Position numbers and translations under genes: made by a program
Part shown: positions 10,600 through 23,300 of the stretch, piece by piece
Numbering within the stretch: the stretch's first letter is position 1
Layout of the letters: the number at the start of each line of letters is the position of its first letter
Source of the DNA: Caenorhabditis remanei
Lineage: Eukaryota; Nematoda; Chromadorea; Rhabditida; Rhabditidae
Length of the DNA stretch: 64,000 nucleotides
Reading direction: 5' to 3'
Assembly: GCF_010183535.1 (NCBI RefSeq)
Contig: NC_071333.1
Location: 6,508,587 to 6,572,586 of the forward strand
Notes under the pieces: generated by a model
The model's input: only the letters and a program-made list of their open reading frames with translations
Database searches by the model: none
Told to the model about the DNA's origin: nothing

Positions 10600-12092
10600 T
10601 AATGGAAAAAAGACTTGATGAGAGCGTTGGCAAGATGAAAAAAGGAAAAATGTTAGAAAATGGAGAACTATGTAGTGAGATATATGTAAGTAGTGAGATA
10701 TATAAAAACATATCTATTCAGATGCTGCATATGGAATTAGTTTTTCTTTAGGAATCATCTTTTTTAAATTCAAAAAACTCCAATATGTTGATATTGAAGA
10801 TACATTTTTTAGTCAGCAGAGCAAAAATAGTTTGGTTTTGAAATTTTAGAGCTAATTTCAGTGTTGTTGAGGAATAAGATAAGGGCCGTTGAATTGGATA
10901 ACGTTGGATAAGTTGGACAAGTATGGATGAGAACGGAACGTAATGAAAGAAACCGAGGACTCGGCAGACTGACCACTGAAGTCGACACAGTAAATCGATC
11001 TGGGGTTTGCTCATCAGCGACCCCTCACCGCAATGCGACCGCGTTGCAAACGGTGAGCCTGCGCAAGGTACTGAAAGAATGTCGTATGATGAATAACTGT
11101 CAGTGAGAATAAGGAAAGGCCAGCTGGGACCACCTGGCGTTTGTATGCGCAAGAAGGACAATGAGAAGAAACGTGGGAAATCGATAGAAAACGTATGGCT
11201 ACTAAAACTGACAAACCGAAGAAAAAATGTTGCTAGTGTTGATTATGTTTTTATGAACCGTTAAAAACACGGAGTGGGAAATTGAAAATATTTAAAATAT
11301 TATAATTCTTACTTGCTGGACCTAAAAATCGGGAAATGTTTCATGTTGGTTTTGTATGAGCCTCGATGAGTCAGAAAAATGCCTTTGTAAAAACTTTTAT
11401 TTCTACATTTTGATTTAATGGATTAGTTTTACGACAACTCTAAACATTTTCATCGTAATTTTAATTTTGATTTTGAATTTTTCTAAGTTTCTCTAAATGA
11501 AACAGTCATTATACGATAAAAAAAAGAAAAAATTAACAAATATACACCGAAAAAAGAGGTTTTATTCAAAATAAATTGTACACTGCGTCTCTTTTCCCTA
11601 ATGCGTGTCCGCGGAGCGCGTTTGCATCATGTTTTGGTTATGAGCGAGTATAAAAATATACACATGTAATTTAGAATTGACAGATATTGGAAAAAATCAT
11701 AAAAATAAAGCAAAGAATGTCAACCCTAAAATTTCCAATGAATTATTACTAAAAAATCATTGTGGCTGACTCAGAAAAAACACATAGCTCGTCAAAATTT
11801 TCTATAAAAAAGCACGATGTTTTATTAATCGGTTAAACAAGTTGGCACGCATCTACTAGAATTAAATCATTCTTTTACTCCCGATTATTTGAACGAAACT
11901 GAGATGCTGATGGTGTGTTGCATCTTATCATCTCTAGATCTATCAATTACCCTCGCCTCCCACTGAGATAACTATCTCTCACACTTTTTTTTCTAATTCT
12001 TCAACATTTTTCGGTTCTCCCACAACATGAAAAAAGAATGACAGCATATATTTCACGAACTTTATTGTTTACAGAAGCTAAAAATGATATTG
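10600..12092. other. intergenic, no gene seen
   Basis: Lies between the start of the SPK-domain gene and the 3' end of the Cys-loop receptor gene. The first part should be the SPK-gene promoter. A short imperfect direct repeat (TAGTGAGATATAT) occurs near 10673-10700. The overlapping minus frames around 10.75-11.2 kb lack splice or domain support. Confidence 0.5.
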
Positions 12093-13722
12093 TTAGGAAT
12101 CGTCAATCCAAAATCCAATCATAATCAGAAAATTGGCACATGTCATCAGTTCTAAAGCCACAGCACATGTATATTCCAATGGAGTTCCAATGAAGGTTTC
12201 CAGCTTTGCACTGTAATCATTCAGTATGATTTTCAGAGAAATAATGAAAAATTACCTGAATAAACTTTTCCTTTTTCTCAACCGTGGAGTTGCCCACCTT
12301 CGCAGTTTATTAACAAGCATTTCTACGCAAATTGCAAACAGCATAATCAAAAGGTTTATGATTATGTATATACCAAGTAAAGGGATACTCCCTGTCCTCG
12401 GGATTTTATCTGACATTACTCCAAGAATAAATGTCATTGTCATAATATTTGTGAGGCCAACGTTTAACTGAAGTGAAACATATTAATATATATATATAAT
12501 GCTTCTAAACTACCAACCTTTGACATTTTATCGGCTCCTTTCAGGAAGACACCAACAATCGACACCGAATTGATCACAAACGATGGGAATACTATCATAT
12601 AAAAGTAATAGAGCGGATTTCTTGCAATTTTAATTTCAAAAACTGACAACTCCACATCAAACCGATCATTGAATGACAAGAAATCCACCCGATTAGTAAG
12701 ATTTATTAGTTCCCATTCCGAGTTTCCCATTCTTTCAAAAGACGACACATTTTGAATTCCCTGGTAGACTTCGTTGAATATCTGCACTTCGAGATAACTA
12801 AATATTGGAAGTGAGAATCTTATTTGACAGGTTTGTGTGTCAAAGGGGAAGTTGGCAACGTTCATCCGGCAGTTAGCAGATACACGGACTGATAAGTAGT
12901 CGTAGATCTGTCCCAAGTTATCTATACATACTAGACGGAAGTCCTGATCACGGAAATCAATCAACTCATTTCTGAAACATTATTAATGATTGGAATGAGT
13001 TAACAATCAAAAAAAGTACTGACGCTCCAAATGGAGTAAGTGTCGGACTCCAAACTTTCTCTTGTCTTGTGAAGATTGCTGTTACATTTTTGTAGTCTGA
13101 TGCATTCCATGATAGCCGAGGGTCGTACCAATACTGAAATACATATAAACTTTTTCCAAAATCTAAACGTGCTACTAGGAAACGCTGTTTCCATCTTTTT
13201 AATTCTTTTACATCAAAACACAAATATTCGAAATTCAATACTCACCTCCATAAGCTCTAAAACCACTGAAACCTGCTCTTCTGGCTCGTTGACCTCAACC
13301 AATTTTAGACTATACAAAAACAGAGTGTAATTCCATCGTTTCGGTGCATCTGAATCATAACCCAACGGCTTCGTAGTGTCAACTGAAGTTGAGTTTTGAC
13401 TTTTGGATCGCTTTTGTTACAATTACTTACACCAAGTATAAACAGGGGAGACGTCTTTTTCATAGGTTTTGAATAAATCTCTAGTTAAATTCCCTTGTGC
13501 TTCTAAGTAATCACGATATTTTGGGACTGAAACATTCAAAAATCAGAAAAAAATGCTCCAATATTCTTACCGTATAACTGTGGGTCATAGTAAAACAAGT
13601 GAGATTCTCCAATCATAAAAAATAGAAGATATAAACAATAACACATACTTACAGAGGCCAGTCAGTAACAAATTGAAACAAAATCGAATAAGCAATACAC
13701 ATAGGTTGATCTTATGTCCCAT
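12093..13722 (-). CDS. Cys-loop ligand-gated ion channel subunit
   Basis: Eight exons (13722-13653, 13526-13431, 13382-13246, 13133-13024, 12971-12518, 12467-12256, 12210-12093, with all boundaries GT/AG) close in frame to 398 aa when listed as these seven coding segments. A signal peptide (MGHKINLCVLLIRFCFNLLL) leads an extracellular ligand-binding domain with WNASDYKNV, KVWSPTL and the diagnostic Cys-loop, two Cys 13 residues apart around FPFDTQT. Four membrane helices follow; the M2-M3 region reads NIMTMTFILGVMSDKIPRT. Such subunits assemble as pentamers in the plasma membrane of neurons or muscle and open on binding transmitter. The ligand cannot be told from sequence. A possible alternative first exon with ATG at 13616 joins the same acceptor in frame. 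Confidence 0.88.
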
Positions 13723-14011
13723 GACCAGAAAGTCAGAATGTCATGAATGAAATTTGAGACTCAAATACTAAAAATACGTTGGCGTGAATTGGTGGTCCTT
13801 AATACTCCAAAAAACCAGGTTCACATCTGAGTACATTTTTGAAAAACCAGAAAACTAAAACATAAAGTATAAAAAGAAACAATTGTTGTGAAAAATGAAT
13901 CACGGCATAAGGCAGAGAAAAGAAAGCTGAAAGAAATGTATAGTGTGAAGAGTTTTTTTTTTGATGTATTGTATACTTTGCAATACTTTTTCTTTCTTAT
14001 TGTAAAGGAAA
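13723..14011. promoter_or_regulatory. shared divergent promoter region
   Basis: Only 289 bp separate the start codons of the minus-strand ion channel gene and the plus-strand CDC50-family gene. Both promoters must lie here unless either gene has an unseen upstream exon. The stretch is AT-rich with T-runs; I see no clear TATA box. Confidence 0.5.
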
Positions 14012-15539
14012 ATGGGAGTCACTTTTCATGAAAGTGTTAGATTTAATGGTGATGACATGGCTTCAAACTGTGGGACATGGCAAAATTTTGGTGAGTTCAT
14101 AATACTTTTATGGCTGTTTGATTGTAAACCTTTTCAGTAACAAACCTGAAACAACAACGTCTGAAAGGGCAGATTCCAGTAGTAACTCGACGTTATGCAG
14201 TTTCTATCACTATATTTTTTGCATTATTGTTTCTTGGTATTTCTCAACTGATTGCTGCAGCAAATAATCAAGGTGAGCATGCCATTCTCATATAATTAGT
14301 ACAAATGGTACAGGATCTTAGTTCATTTATTGAAAAATCAACTAGCCTGTGCTGTGACAATAAGAACACATATGAACAGGCTAACATGATAACTTTGTTC
14401 TTGACGAACACATAAAGACAGCCATTAAAACTTTTCAAAAACTCTAATTGAAGTGCAGAAACTTACATAATTCAAGTGTTTCAAAATTTTAGTTATTCGC
14501 ATTCGAGTAAAATATGACGAAGAGTTCTCTGGATTTATCGACGTTAACGTAACAGGGTTCATACCGGTAGGTGTCAGATATTGTCGAAATTCAAATTGAT
14601 TTATTTTACTAGGCACCAGTCTATTTTTACTATGAACTTCAAAACACATTTCGAATGCATCGTTCCTTATCTCAAGCGTATTGTACGGAGCAATTGTTAG
14701 TTGGTAACAACGCAGCATGCGATAAGTTTAAAAACAGAAGATACTCTTGCGAAAACCCAAAACAAGACAGTTCTGGCATTCCTTTATTACCCCTGTTCTG
14801 TACTGAAAAACAGAAGTACTATGCACCAGTTGGAGCTGCTGCATCGATTATGTTCACTGGTGAATCATAAACATGTTTTCTGTTTCCCCAACATTTCTTT
14901 TTAGATTACTTTAGTTTAACACTGAACAACACACCAATTGCCTGGACAGAAGACGGAGTGATCGATGACAAACTTCGAGAGGCATATTTTCAACCAAGAG
15001 AGAAGAACTTGTGTGATGCAGTCGAAGTATGTTCAGAAACCATTTCTTATCACTAATATCTTTTTTCTTTTTGAAAATTTGCAGTTTCGAAATACAGTGA
15101 AACCAATTGGATGGAAACATCATGTTTGTGAGATGGGCGGGTACCGTAATATCTCTCTGATAAAGTGGCTTGAGTCAACGACTAACAAGAACTTCAAAAA
15201 GTTATATAGGATTTTAGACACGAAGAAGCACAATGGTCTAAAACAAGGAGTATACAGGTTGCAAGTGGATAACGTTTGTCAGTGCTCGACTCATGGTAGT
15301 TCAAGGCGAATAATTGATTATTTTCAGATAACCCTAGTGTAATTAACTGCACCAAACACAAAATGACGAAATACTTTTGGATTTTACACCCATCTTGGTT
15401 GGGAACCGAACAGACGTTCTTGGAAAAGACGTATCTGCTTGTTGGATTAGGCTTGTTAGCACTCTCATGTTGTCTCGTTGGATTTCAAATCTTCCTAATG
15501 GATCGAAGAATAACTTTCGATAGTGATGACATGTTCTGA
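14012..15539 (+). CDS. CDC50/TMEM30 P4-ATPase beta subunit
   Basis: Seven exons (14012-14090, 14138-14272, 14493-14566, 14613-14859, 14905-15026, 15085-15277, 15328-15539) close in frame to 353 aa, the usual length for this family. The family pattern is present: a short cytosolic N-terminus with LKQQRLKGQIPV, a first membrane helix (FFALLFLGISQLIAA), and a large Cys-containing lumenal loop. That loop has YFYYELQNTF, RSLSQAYC and possible N-glycosylation sites. A second helix (LLVGLGLLALSCCLVGFQIF) and a short tail end the protein. CDC50 proteins pair with P4-ATPases, escort them from the ER, and are needed for phospholipid flipping. Caenorhabditis has several paralogues (chat genes); I cannot say which this is. 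The exon 6 donor GTCAGT is the only one that keeps the frame into exon 7. Confidence 0.88.
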
Positions 15540-15809
15540 TAGTGAGAATGAGCCCGAAGTATTTTTGTATCTCTAAGTTTTGTGTTCTGAAAACAAGGAT
15601 GAAACAGCGCTTTGAATGTTACACAACACACAACGCGCCGAGAAATATTTTGGGGAACAGAGAGGGAAAAGAAAAGTTCACATGTACACTCTCACAAATA
15701 CACGCAACATTTTTCCCCTTCTCTTTTTACTTTCTCTTCTCACGTCTCTCCGTTTTCAACACGTGAACTTCACACTATTTATTCAGCATGCACCCCTCAT
15801 ACTATCGCC
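15540..15809. other. short intergenic, 3' UTR and tRNA upstream
   Basis: Follows the CDC50-family stop and precedes the tRNA. Pyrimidine-rich from about 15700. No separate gene seen. Confidence 0.4.
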
Positions 15810-15882
15810 GCCCGGTTAGCTCAGTCGGTAGAGCACCAGACTCTTAATCTGGTTGTCGCGGGTTCGAGCCCCGCATTGGGCT
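15810..15882 (+). tRNA. tRNA-Lys (anticodon CTT)
   Basis: A 73-nt cloverleaf can be drawn in full. The acceptor stem GCCCGGT pairs with ATTGGGC. The D-arm holds the A box TAGCTCAGTCGG. The anticodon stem CCAGA/TCTGG encloses the loop CTCTTAA with anticodon CTT at 15843-15845. The T-arm GCGGGTTCGAGCCCCGC contains the B box. No intron. T-runs from about 15887 can serve as the RNA polymerase III terminator. The gene decodes AAG. Confidence 0.96.
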
Positions 15883-16004
15883 TACGTTTTTGATTTTTTT
15901 AGTATGATAAGAACATTATGATGTGGCAGTTCATTTCGTTTTGATGAAACACATTGAGTGAAAAAAGACATATAAAATGACTATATAAATGTCTAACGTT
16001 TGGT

Positions 16005-16850
16005 TTAATATCCTGGAGCGGTTCTTGGTGGTGGGCAGTGGTCGCATCCTCCGCGGGATCCTTCCTTTCCTGGGGCTCCTGGTTGTCCATCGGATCCTGG
16101 CTTTCCTGGGGCACCATCTGGTCCGTTTCCTCCTTGCTCTCCTGGAGCTCCTGGTTGTCCATCACGTCCTGGGCGTCCGGCGGCTCCTGGTGGTCCTTGT
16201 GGTCCTGGAGCTCCTGGGGATCCTGGCTCTCCAGCTGGAGATGGAACAACATTAGATCCTCCTTGTGGTCCGATTGGTCCAGCTGGTCCGTCAGATCCTG
16301 GGTTTCCGGCTGGTCCACGTGATCCTGGTCCACCGCGGGCTCCTGGGCGTCCAGCAAGTCCGTCACGTCCTGGTTCTCCAGCGTTTCCATTCTCTCCGTC
16401 TGGCCCTGGACGTCCTGGTGGTCCCGCTGGAGCCTCTGGGCAATCAAAGCAGAATTGGCTGGCATCTGGTTTGTAGTCATCACCATCAGCATCCTCTCCT
16501 GGGTTTCCTGGACGTCCGTTAGATCCATCCTTTCCAGCGGATCCGTCCAATCCTGGTGGTCCTGGTGGTCCAGCTTGTCCAACTCCGCAAGAACAGCAAG
16601 TTCCCTCGGCGGCACGAGCCTTTCTTGGTGCACGAATTGTGCTGAGCTTAGCAAGCTCTCCTTCAAGAGATGTGGCACGGACACGGCAGAAATTGACCTC
16701 ATCTTGAAGAGATGAAGAAACTGATTGAAGGTACAAGCATAACATTGGAACGGCAACAATAGCGGTGAGAGTAGACACGGTGGAGACGGCGATTCCAAAG
16801 AAAGCAAATCTCTTCACTTTCTCGGTTTCGAATTTCTTATCCATCGTCAT
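16005..16850 (-). CDS. col-181: cuticle collagen
   Basis: A single coding exon of 281 aa ends PGY. The N-terminus has the nematode cuticle-collagen layout: a cytosolic start, a signal-anchor helix ([18 protein letters not shown]), homology-box residues (VNFCRVR) and a dibasic subtilisin-like site (RAPRKAR). Then come short Cys-bounded gaps (CCSC, CFDC) and interrupted Gly-X-Y repeats, and a C-terminal pair of Cys (GGCDHC). Collagens like this are trimerised in the hypodermal ER, cleaved, secreted and cross-linked in the cuticle. The ATG follows a 3' splice site directly (CTTTTCAG at 16858-16851), so a 5' UTR exon lies just upstream (about 16903-16925). The symbol is an inference from recalled order in C. 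elegans W03G11, not from an alignment; many paralogues look alike. Confidence 0.85.
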   Translation of the reverse strand: MTMDKKFETEKVKRFAFFGIAVSTVSTLTAIVAVPMLCLYLQSVSSSLQDEVNFCRVRATSLEGELAKLSTIRAPRKARAAEGTCCSCGVGQAGPPGPPGLDGSAGKDGSNGRPGNPGEDADGDDYKPDASQFCFDCPEAPAGPPGRPGPDGENGNAGEPGRDGLAGRPGARGGPGSRGPAGNPGSDGPAGPIGPQGGSNVVPSPAGEPGSPGAPGPQGPPGAAGRPGRDGQPGAPGEQGGNGPDGAPGKPGSDGQPGAPGKEGSRGGCDHCPPPRTAPGY

Positions 16851-16902
16851 CTGAAAAGTAAAAGTATAGTTGAGAAGAAGAAGTGATTAGAAAGTGAATT
16901 AC
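16851..16902 (-). other. 5' UTR intron of the collagen gene
   Basis: On the minus strand CAAAG/GTAATT at about 16902 opens an intron that ends CTTTTCAG immediately before the ATG. The intron is about 52 nt, a normal size here. Confidence 0.7.
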
Positions 16903-16954
16903 CTTTGAAATCACCAGAAAAGATGGAACTGATACATTGGATGAAACGACGCCT

Positions 16955-16963
16955 TCTTTTATA
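16955..16963 (-). promoter_or_regulatory. TATA box of the collagen gene
   Basis: The minus strand reads GTATAAAAG here, about 30 nt before the likely transcription start of the collagen 5' exon. Strong TATA boxes are common at Caenorhabditis cuticle collagen genes, which are expressed in moult-linked bursts. Confidence 0.65.
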
Positions 16964-17754
16964 CACAACCATTTCTGTGGGTAGCTGTTGATAGTTACCG
17001 AAACGTTACACAAAAAAGGTTTTGTGGATAGATGATCTGCGTCTCCACACAATCATCTCCTTTCGCCGCGCACTTTTTTCTTGGTTTGATACGTCCTGGC
17101 AACGTTATCACATGAGTTAGAGAAACAAAGAGCGGCTTGAAAAAGGTTCGAAAGAGAGTGAGAGATAGATAATGAGTGTGTGATACGCGGATGGCGCTGG
17201 GCGCCTGATTTGTGGCCGTTTCTGTTCTCTCTCTCTTGGCTTTTTTTGGTTGGCAAGGAACAAGGGCAATGATAGAGAGTGCAGAGTTAACAGTGAACTT
17301 CCTGAAACCGACGAATTTGGCAATAATTGTGTTTGTCAGTTTTACCATTTTGAGATAGACGCCGCCGCTATCAAAATGATTGTTTGAAGTTGATGAAAAG
17401 GGAGAAGGTGAAAGTGAATTAAAATTGTAATCTTCTACAAAATTTCAGATGATTGAAAAAACATATCCCTTTGATGATTGTAATATCATACCATTAAATT
17501 CAGCAGATTAGCACTAAAAACTTTCAAAGAACTGTCACTTTTTCGATTCGACATATCCATCACGTTCCCTTGGCTCGATCCAACATTCTTACACTTTCCG
17601 GATAAACGATGCATCTTCCAATGTTTATACCCGCTAGGTTGATACCAGAAAAACATTAAGTCTCGTGCCATTACAACTGAGCAACTGCTTTGCGACCCCA
17701 CCTCGTTCTACCAGGAGTTCATTTCTTCAGTTGAATTATTTCAGCTCAATCAAG
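16964..17754. other. divergent upstream region, collagen/fucosidase
   Basis: The collagen (-) and fucosidase (+) genes diverge from this stretch, which should hold both promoters. A TTATTTCAG acceptor at about 17735-17743 lies 11 nt before the fucosidase ATG, consistent with trans-splicing. The minus frames at 17.05-17.35 kb overlap one another and lack domain or splice support. Confidence 0.45.
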
Positions 17755-20352
17755 ATGATGTTCTTTATTGTACTGCTGATCTTTCTGCCACTGTCCAATG
17801 CGGACTATACTGTAAGTGTAATTGGTGACTAATACGATCAATAATTTTTTTTTAGCCCGATTGGGATTCCCTCGACAAAAGGGCTCTTCCTCGATGGTAT
17901 GATGCATCAAAGTTTGGAATTTTTATGCATTGGGGTGCTTACTCAGTGCCGGCGTTGAAGTAAGTTTTTTTTTTCAATTTGACAAGTTCACGTTCGAAAG
18001 AGATGGAATGTTGTTGATTGATAAGAAAAAAAAGTACTGGTTTGCAAACAAGGAACTTTCTTTTCTTATCAAATGACAACCTGAACACTGTTTTCAATTT
18101 TCTATCACTTTCGATTCGAGATTTTTATTTCTGTCCTCGTACTCGAGAGATAATGACTCCTTCGAAAAGTGAAAACATTCTTCTTTATCTCTGGTTCTCT
18201 CAGTAGTTTTTTTGAGATGATAACGGATGACCAATCAAATTGAGATGATTCAGATCGGAATGGATGTGGTGGAAATGGAAAGGGACCAACCCTGATCCAG
18301 AAGTTGTTGAGTTCATGGAGAAAAACTATCAACCTGGATTCTCATATGCCGACTTCGCCACTCAAGTTAGTAAAACTATTGTATTCGAAATCACATAAAA
18401 ATATGTTTTTACAGTTTAGGGCGGAATATTTCAACGCAAGTCGTTTTGCTGAAGTTGTCCAGAAAGCGGGAGCCAAGTAAGAAAAACTAATCTAGTTTTT
18501 GTGATGACTTCGAAATTCAGGTACTTCGTGTTCACTTCGAAACATCACGAAGGATACACCATGTATCCGTCCAAGTATTCTTGGAATTGGAATTCCGTTG
18601 ACGTGGGACCAAAGAGAGATATTGTCGGAGAGCTGAAACAAGCTTTCAGTCAGACTGACATACATTTCGGTCTTTATTTCTCTCAGTTCGAGTTCTTCCA
18701 TCCGATGTTTTTAGAGGATGAAAAAAAGAATACAACGACGTATCCAGAGGTTAGTTTTTTTTTCAAAAGAAAAGATTCGTGTTCAAACATTTTTCAGAAC
18801 ATCTCGTATCCCCAAATGATTGAAATTGTGGAAAAATACGAACCGGAAGTTATTTGGAGTGATGGAGACTGGGGAAAAACGGACATCTACTGGAAATCAA
18901 AGGATTTCTTGGCGTGGTTGTACAATTCCAGGTATGTTCACTTTAAAAATGTCTAATTGTATACTGGTAATCTCCACTTCTCTGTCCAAATCTTAGTCTT
19001 GATAAGATGTGCACAACAAACACTGTGATATAAAAATTGTAGACTTTGTTTGCGTCTAACACAAAATTCATCAAACTTACCATAAATAAAAACTATGAGT
19101 GGTTGTGAATCATTTCTTCAAAATCCTTTCTAAACTTTTGCCTTTCCAGTCCAGTCAAAGACAAGGTCGTCGTCAACGACAGATGGGGAGTCAATACATC
19201 TGGTCTTCACGGTGGATTCATGACTTATGCTGACAACTACGATCCAAAAGTTATCCTCGGAGTCAAATGGGAAAGTTGCGACATGATGGATACGCATTCT
19301 TGGGGACACCGAAGAAACATGCGTCCAGAAGAGATTCGTACTTCCTACGAAATAATTGAAAAACTCGCTCGCACCATTGCATGTAATGGAAACCTCCTGC
19401 TCAACATTGGACCTGACATGCATGGTCTCATTCCGCCAATTTTTGAAGAAAGATTAGCTGAAGTTGGAAAGTACGTCAAGGTCTCTTAGATTGTACAATT
19501 CTTGAATTTTAAATTTCAGATTCTTAGAATTGAACGGGAAAGCGGTTTATGGAACCATACCTTGGTTGTACCAAAACGACTCAAGTACATGGTAAATTAT
19601 GAAACATTGAAAGCAATGGTTTGCAACGATACATTTTAGGTACACATCGTCTCATAAGTTCCAATACAAATCTGGACATCCGTCAAACATTGTCCATGAA
19701 AACACGGACTTCAATTCCCAGAAAAAAGATAAAACGGTTATATATGCTTTTGTCTTGGATACAAACAAAGATGTTTTCGAATTTCCATCCATCAAAACTA
19801 CTAAAGAAGTGAGTTCTGCTTGTTTCTGAAAATATGATAGACATTAAAATTACTGCATGAATTGAAAATGATTGATTATAGCAATTGTTCAGAAAAGATA
19901 TTATTCAAATTAAAAAAAAAATTAATTACTGTTGCGCGTCGCCTTCATCCAAATCAAATTTTAACCCATCTCAAGTTTCCCGAAGTAGTGTTGTTCGAAC
20001 AGTTATTAGAATTTATTCAGTAGTATTTTTAAACTTTAAAAAACCAGTAATTCTCCACTAATTATTAAAAACGTCAGACAGTGGTCACCTTCCTCGAGTC
20101 GAATACGCAGTTGAAGAACTTCAAAGAAAATGAAGTGCTAAAATTCCCATATAATAGTGTTCCATGGAGGAAACTACACAGGCAGGACGTTTTTGTGATT
20201 CGTGTGGATTTTGCTGCTGATGACCCGGTAATACCTGCTGAATAACTTTAGAAAAAAAATCATTTCAGACCAACTTACGCAGGTACATAAGTCACATGAA
20301 AAAACTTCGCGAAAGGAAAATTGTCAAAGAAGTGAACCGCCGTGGATACTAA
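17755..20352 (+). CDS. alpha-L-fucosidase (GH29)
   Basis: Eleven exons (17755-17811, 17856-17959, 18254-18365, 18415-18476, 18521-18749, 18798-18931, 19150-19470, 19520-19591, 19640-19808, 20078-20227, 20269-20352) close in frame to 497 aa, normal for the family. A signal peptide ([16 protein letters not shown]) is followed by GH29 landmarks: [35 protein letters not shown] and [13 protein letters not shown]. The strand [10 protein letters not shown] holds the Asp expected to be the nucleophile, and [13 protein letters not shown] follows. A C-terminal beta domain ends the protein. The enzyme removes alpha-linked L-fucose from glycoconjugates by a retaining mechanism, normally in the lysosome or after secretion. 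The acid/base residue varies in this family and was not assigned. C. elegans has an orthologue I recall as W03G11.3. Confidence 0.93.
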
Positions 20353-23300
20353 GTGACTCGAATAATATCCAATATATTCAGTATAATTTAGTGTGAATTA
20401 ATCGATTTTTGTTAGAATACAGTTTCAATTTCTCTTTTTCATTTGTTTTCACTTTACGCGGTGCTTGTTAGTTTTGTGTCACTCACATTCAGACACTTGA
20501 ATACATCAAAAACGTCATGATGTACTCATCACAACTTCAATTGTTTTCTTTTGGAAATCGTCCCCTCACTAATGTGAGACCACATTCACAATTCATTCCT
20601 TCAGTTTTCTGAGATGGTGACTGAACCGTGGCCCTTTTTTCTTCGTCCTCTTTTTGCATACCCATTAAAGGGCACGAGGTGGTAACTGAGACGATCTTGG
20701 AAATAGGCGAATGAGGACAGGCGCAACAGTAATTAAATATTTTGGATATCGAAACGACCTTTCGCGGTGAAGGAAAGATTGGATCCGCAGTTTGGATGGT
20801 TGAAAAGAGGATGAAAAAACAAGGATAATGATGGGACGAGCCAAATGAGGCGCGTGGAGGTTTACCTGCCACCTGCAGCATAAAAACACTAAAAGCGATA
20901 GGACCTTGAGAAGACCTTACTCCATTTGAAGAGCATATATTGGGCATTTTGACAAATTACTTTTTACGAAGAGATGAAATATGGATTTCGAAATTCTTGG
21001 TTTGTAGATTGTAATCGAAGAATGTGTTTGAGAAACGAGGTGAAAAGCTTTCGTAATCGAATTTCAAAATATGCGTTTTGAAATTAATTTGTATGAGAAA
21101 GCGTGGGTTACAGTATAAATGACTTACGAAATCGGATTGTGAAATAGATGGATTGTTTCGTTTGGTTGAAGAGGTGGAAATCAAAAATTGAAAACTTGGA
21201 ACGACAAAGAGTACAACTATTTATCATGGAACATTCCCAACTAATATTCATAATACAACTATTTTATTTCAGGAAAAGCATTGAGAAACTATTCACGATT
21301 GTAGGAGAGACAAAATTACACATATTTCATATCATCCTGAGACATGAGGACCACATAAAACTTTTTCGAAATATTTTGATTTTGACATGTTGCTCTTCTT
21401 CTAATGTTTCTCTTGTCTAATATCCCTTTCTCTCATCTTCAATCTCCGTACCTCTCACCCACATTTTGTCCTCACCTCTAGAAATTTGACCACCTGAACT
21501 TCTTTATACCAACAACCCTTTCTGTGTTGTTATGTCGTAACTCTTAACAAGAGAATAGCCGCCAAAGAAAGGGCCCTTGTTGGATAACATGCACCCTTAC
21601 CCATTTTTTTTGTTGCATACATCCTCTCATCCCCTTTTCTCTATTATCTTTGTTTCCACCGTGTTTGACCAGCCGACTTGGATAGACTCTTCACATATTT
21701 CTTCCGTTTTGAATGTAGTCATCTCACATCAGTGTGAAGTTTGTATTAATATTTTCAAATGCATTCTCACAATTTTTTGCAAGTTAGAATTGCAAACACT
21801 GAAAACAAAATGATTGTGTATGAATGGATTGGTCAGATAGCTAGAGCAGCATTTGATTTATTATTGTATCAAGGAGAGGAAATTGAATACTAATGAAATA
21901 TCAGAGAGAGCAGGAAATTAAAAATTGGCATGGAACGAGGCTAGGAGCAATAACTATTTGTTGACTTTTTTGGCATGTTTGGCTCAACTCAGTTTTGGAA
22001 CTTTCTTATAGAAAATATAAACTCAAATCCCTGAGAATTCGATAAAAACAAGAGACATTTTTAAAAACGTTCTTCCTGTTCCTCAATTCCACACAACACA
22101 CTCCCAATAATTTATCGCTCAAGTTGACAATAAAATTGGTTTTTGTCGAATGTGAATCCATGGCCTCTGGCCGTCCGTCTGTCCACTGTCTCTAGTGTCC
22201 GTTCTGTAACCGCCAATTTAAAAAACCCTGGTTGGGAGATTGGCTTCTGGTTCTTCTTTTGTACGTACCGTTTTATCCAACAAACACTATTTTGTTTTAA
22301 TTGTCCCTCTCTCATCTCTAGTCTAGCCTACGTGCTATGTTTCTGTTGACTTCCTACCCAAATCCAGAGAAATTCGCAAACCGTGAAATAATAATTATCG
22401 CCACCAACCAACCCGTTGGCTGCTGCTACTATTGCAGCGTAGCCTCAAAACACTTTCCTCTCATTCCTTTCATTCATATATAGGTGAGATGAGGTATACA
22501 CTCTACTCCTGCACGCATAGTTAATTTCGGACCCATATAAAACTGGTTTCAAGTCGGAAAATAAAAAGAAGAAAAGACCAAAAGTATGACCAAGAAAGTG
22601 GATGACCGGTGCAGGTTGTCATGGTAAAAAGTCCATTAGCTAAATACCCGAATAATTTAAGACTATATAGAATTAGGTTTTCCCTTTGTCTATCCATTTC
22701 AATTCCATTTTCAACATGAAACGAATCCGAGGAAGAATGAAAAGAGAAATCCCTTTTACTAAGAGTGGGTTGTAAAAGTCAAAGCTGTCGTGGTTTGCCC
22801 ATATCCTACAATCTCCTTCAGTGCTTATGTCTTATTTCAGAACAATGACGATTATCTTCCGGCGGGGAACCCATCAGAAGCTCATAAGACGACGGTGGTA
22901 AACCAGTGGAAAAGGGTCATAAACATACTTGCCCATTATTCCCCTGTACTAGTCCCGATTATGGGACGTCTGATGGTTTATGGACCCTAAAAATGACATT
23001 TTCAAAAGAGACGAAAAACTAAGAATATGAAAGTTGAAAGATAGATAAGTTACTTTGATAGGTTCGCATTTCCGGAAGACATTTTTCTGAAAAGTGGTGA
23101 CAAGTAGAACGCGCACATTTTCCAGTGGTCGGTCGAACGAAGACGGGGGACCCCATCTTCACCTCCACATTTTTATTACCCTTTTACACAACCAATCCCG
23201 ATGGGTTTTACTTCAAGAAACCTGTCTTGTCGAGGTTTTCGTGTCCAGCATAATGTTTCGCAATAATCGAAACGTTTGTTCTTCTGTTTCTATACATGTT

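Noticed and set aside
10748..11214. Minus frames of 137 and 66 codons upstream of the SPK gene
   Set aside because: They overlap each other in different frames and lack supporting signals.
11350..11360. TTTTGTATGAG, identical to the start of lsy-6
   Set aside because: The match ends after 11 nt and no hairpin partner is present nearby.
15989..16715. Long plus-strand frames opposite the collagen gene
   Set aside because: They are antisense shadows of the Gly-X-Y repeat, which rarely creates stops on either strand.
17053..17348. Overlapping minus-strand frames upstream of the collagen gene
   Set aside because: Three frames overlap the same low-complexity DNA, with no acceptor, domain or coding bias; they lie in the promoter region.
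22028..22040. TCCCTGAGAATTC, identical to the start of miR-237 (lin-4 family)
   Set aside because: No complementary arm exists up- or downstream, and the 3' half differs from miR-237. Treated as chance.
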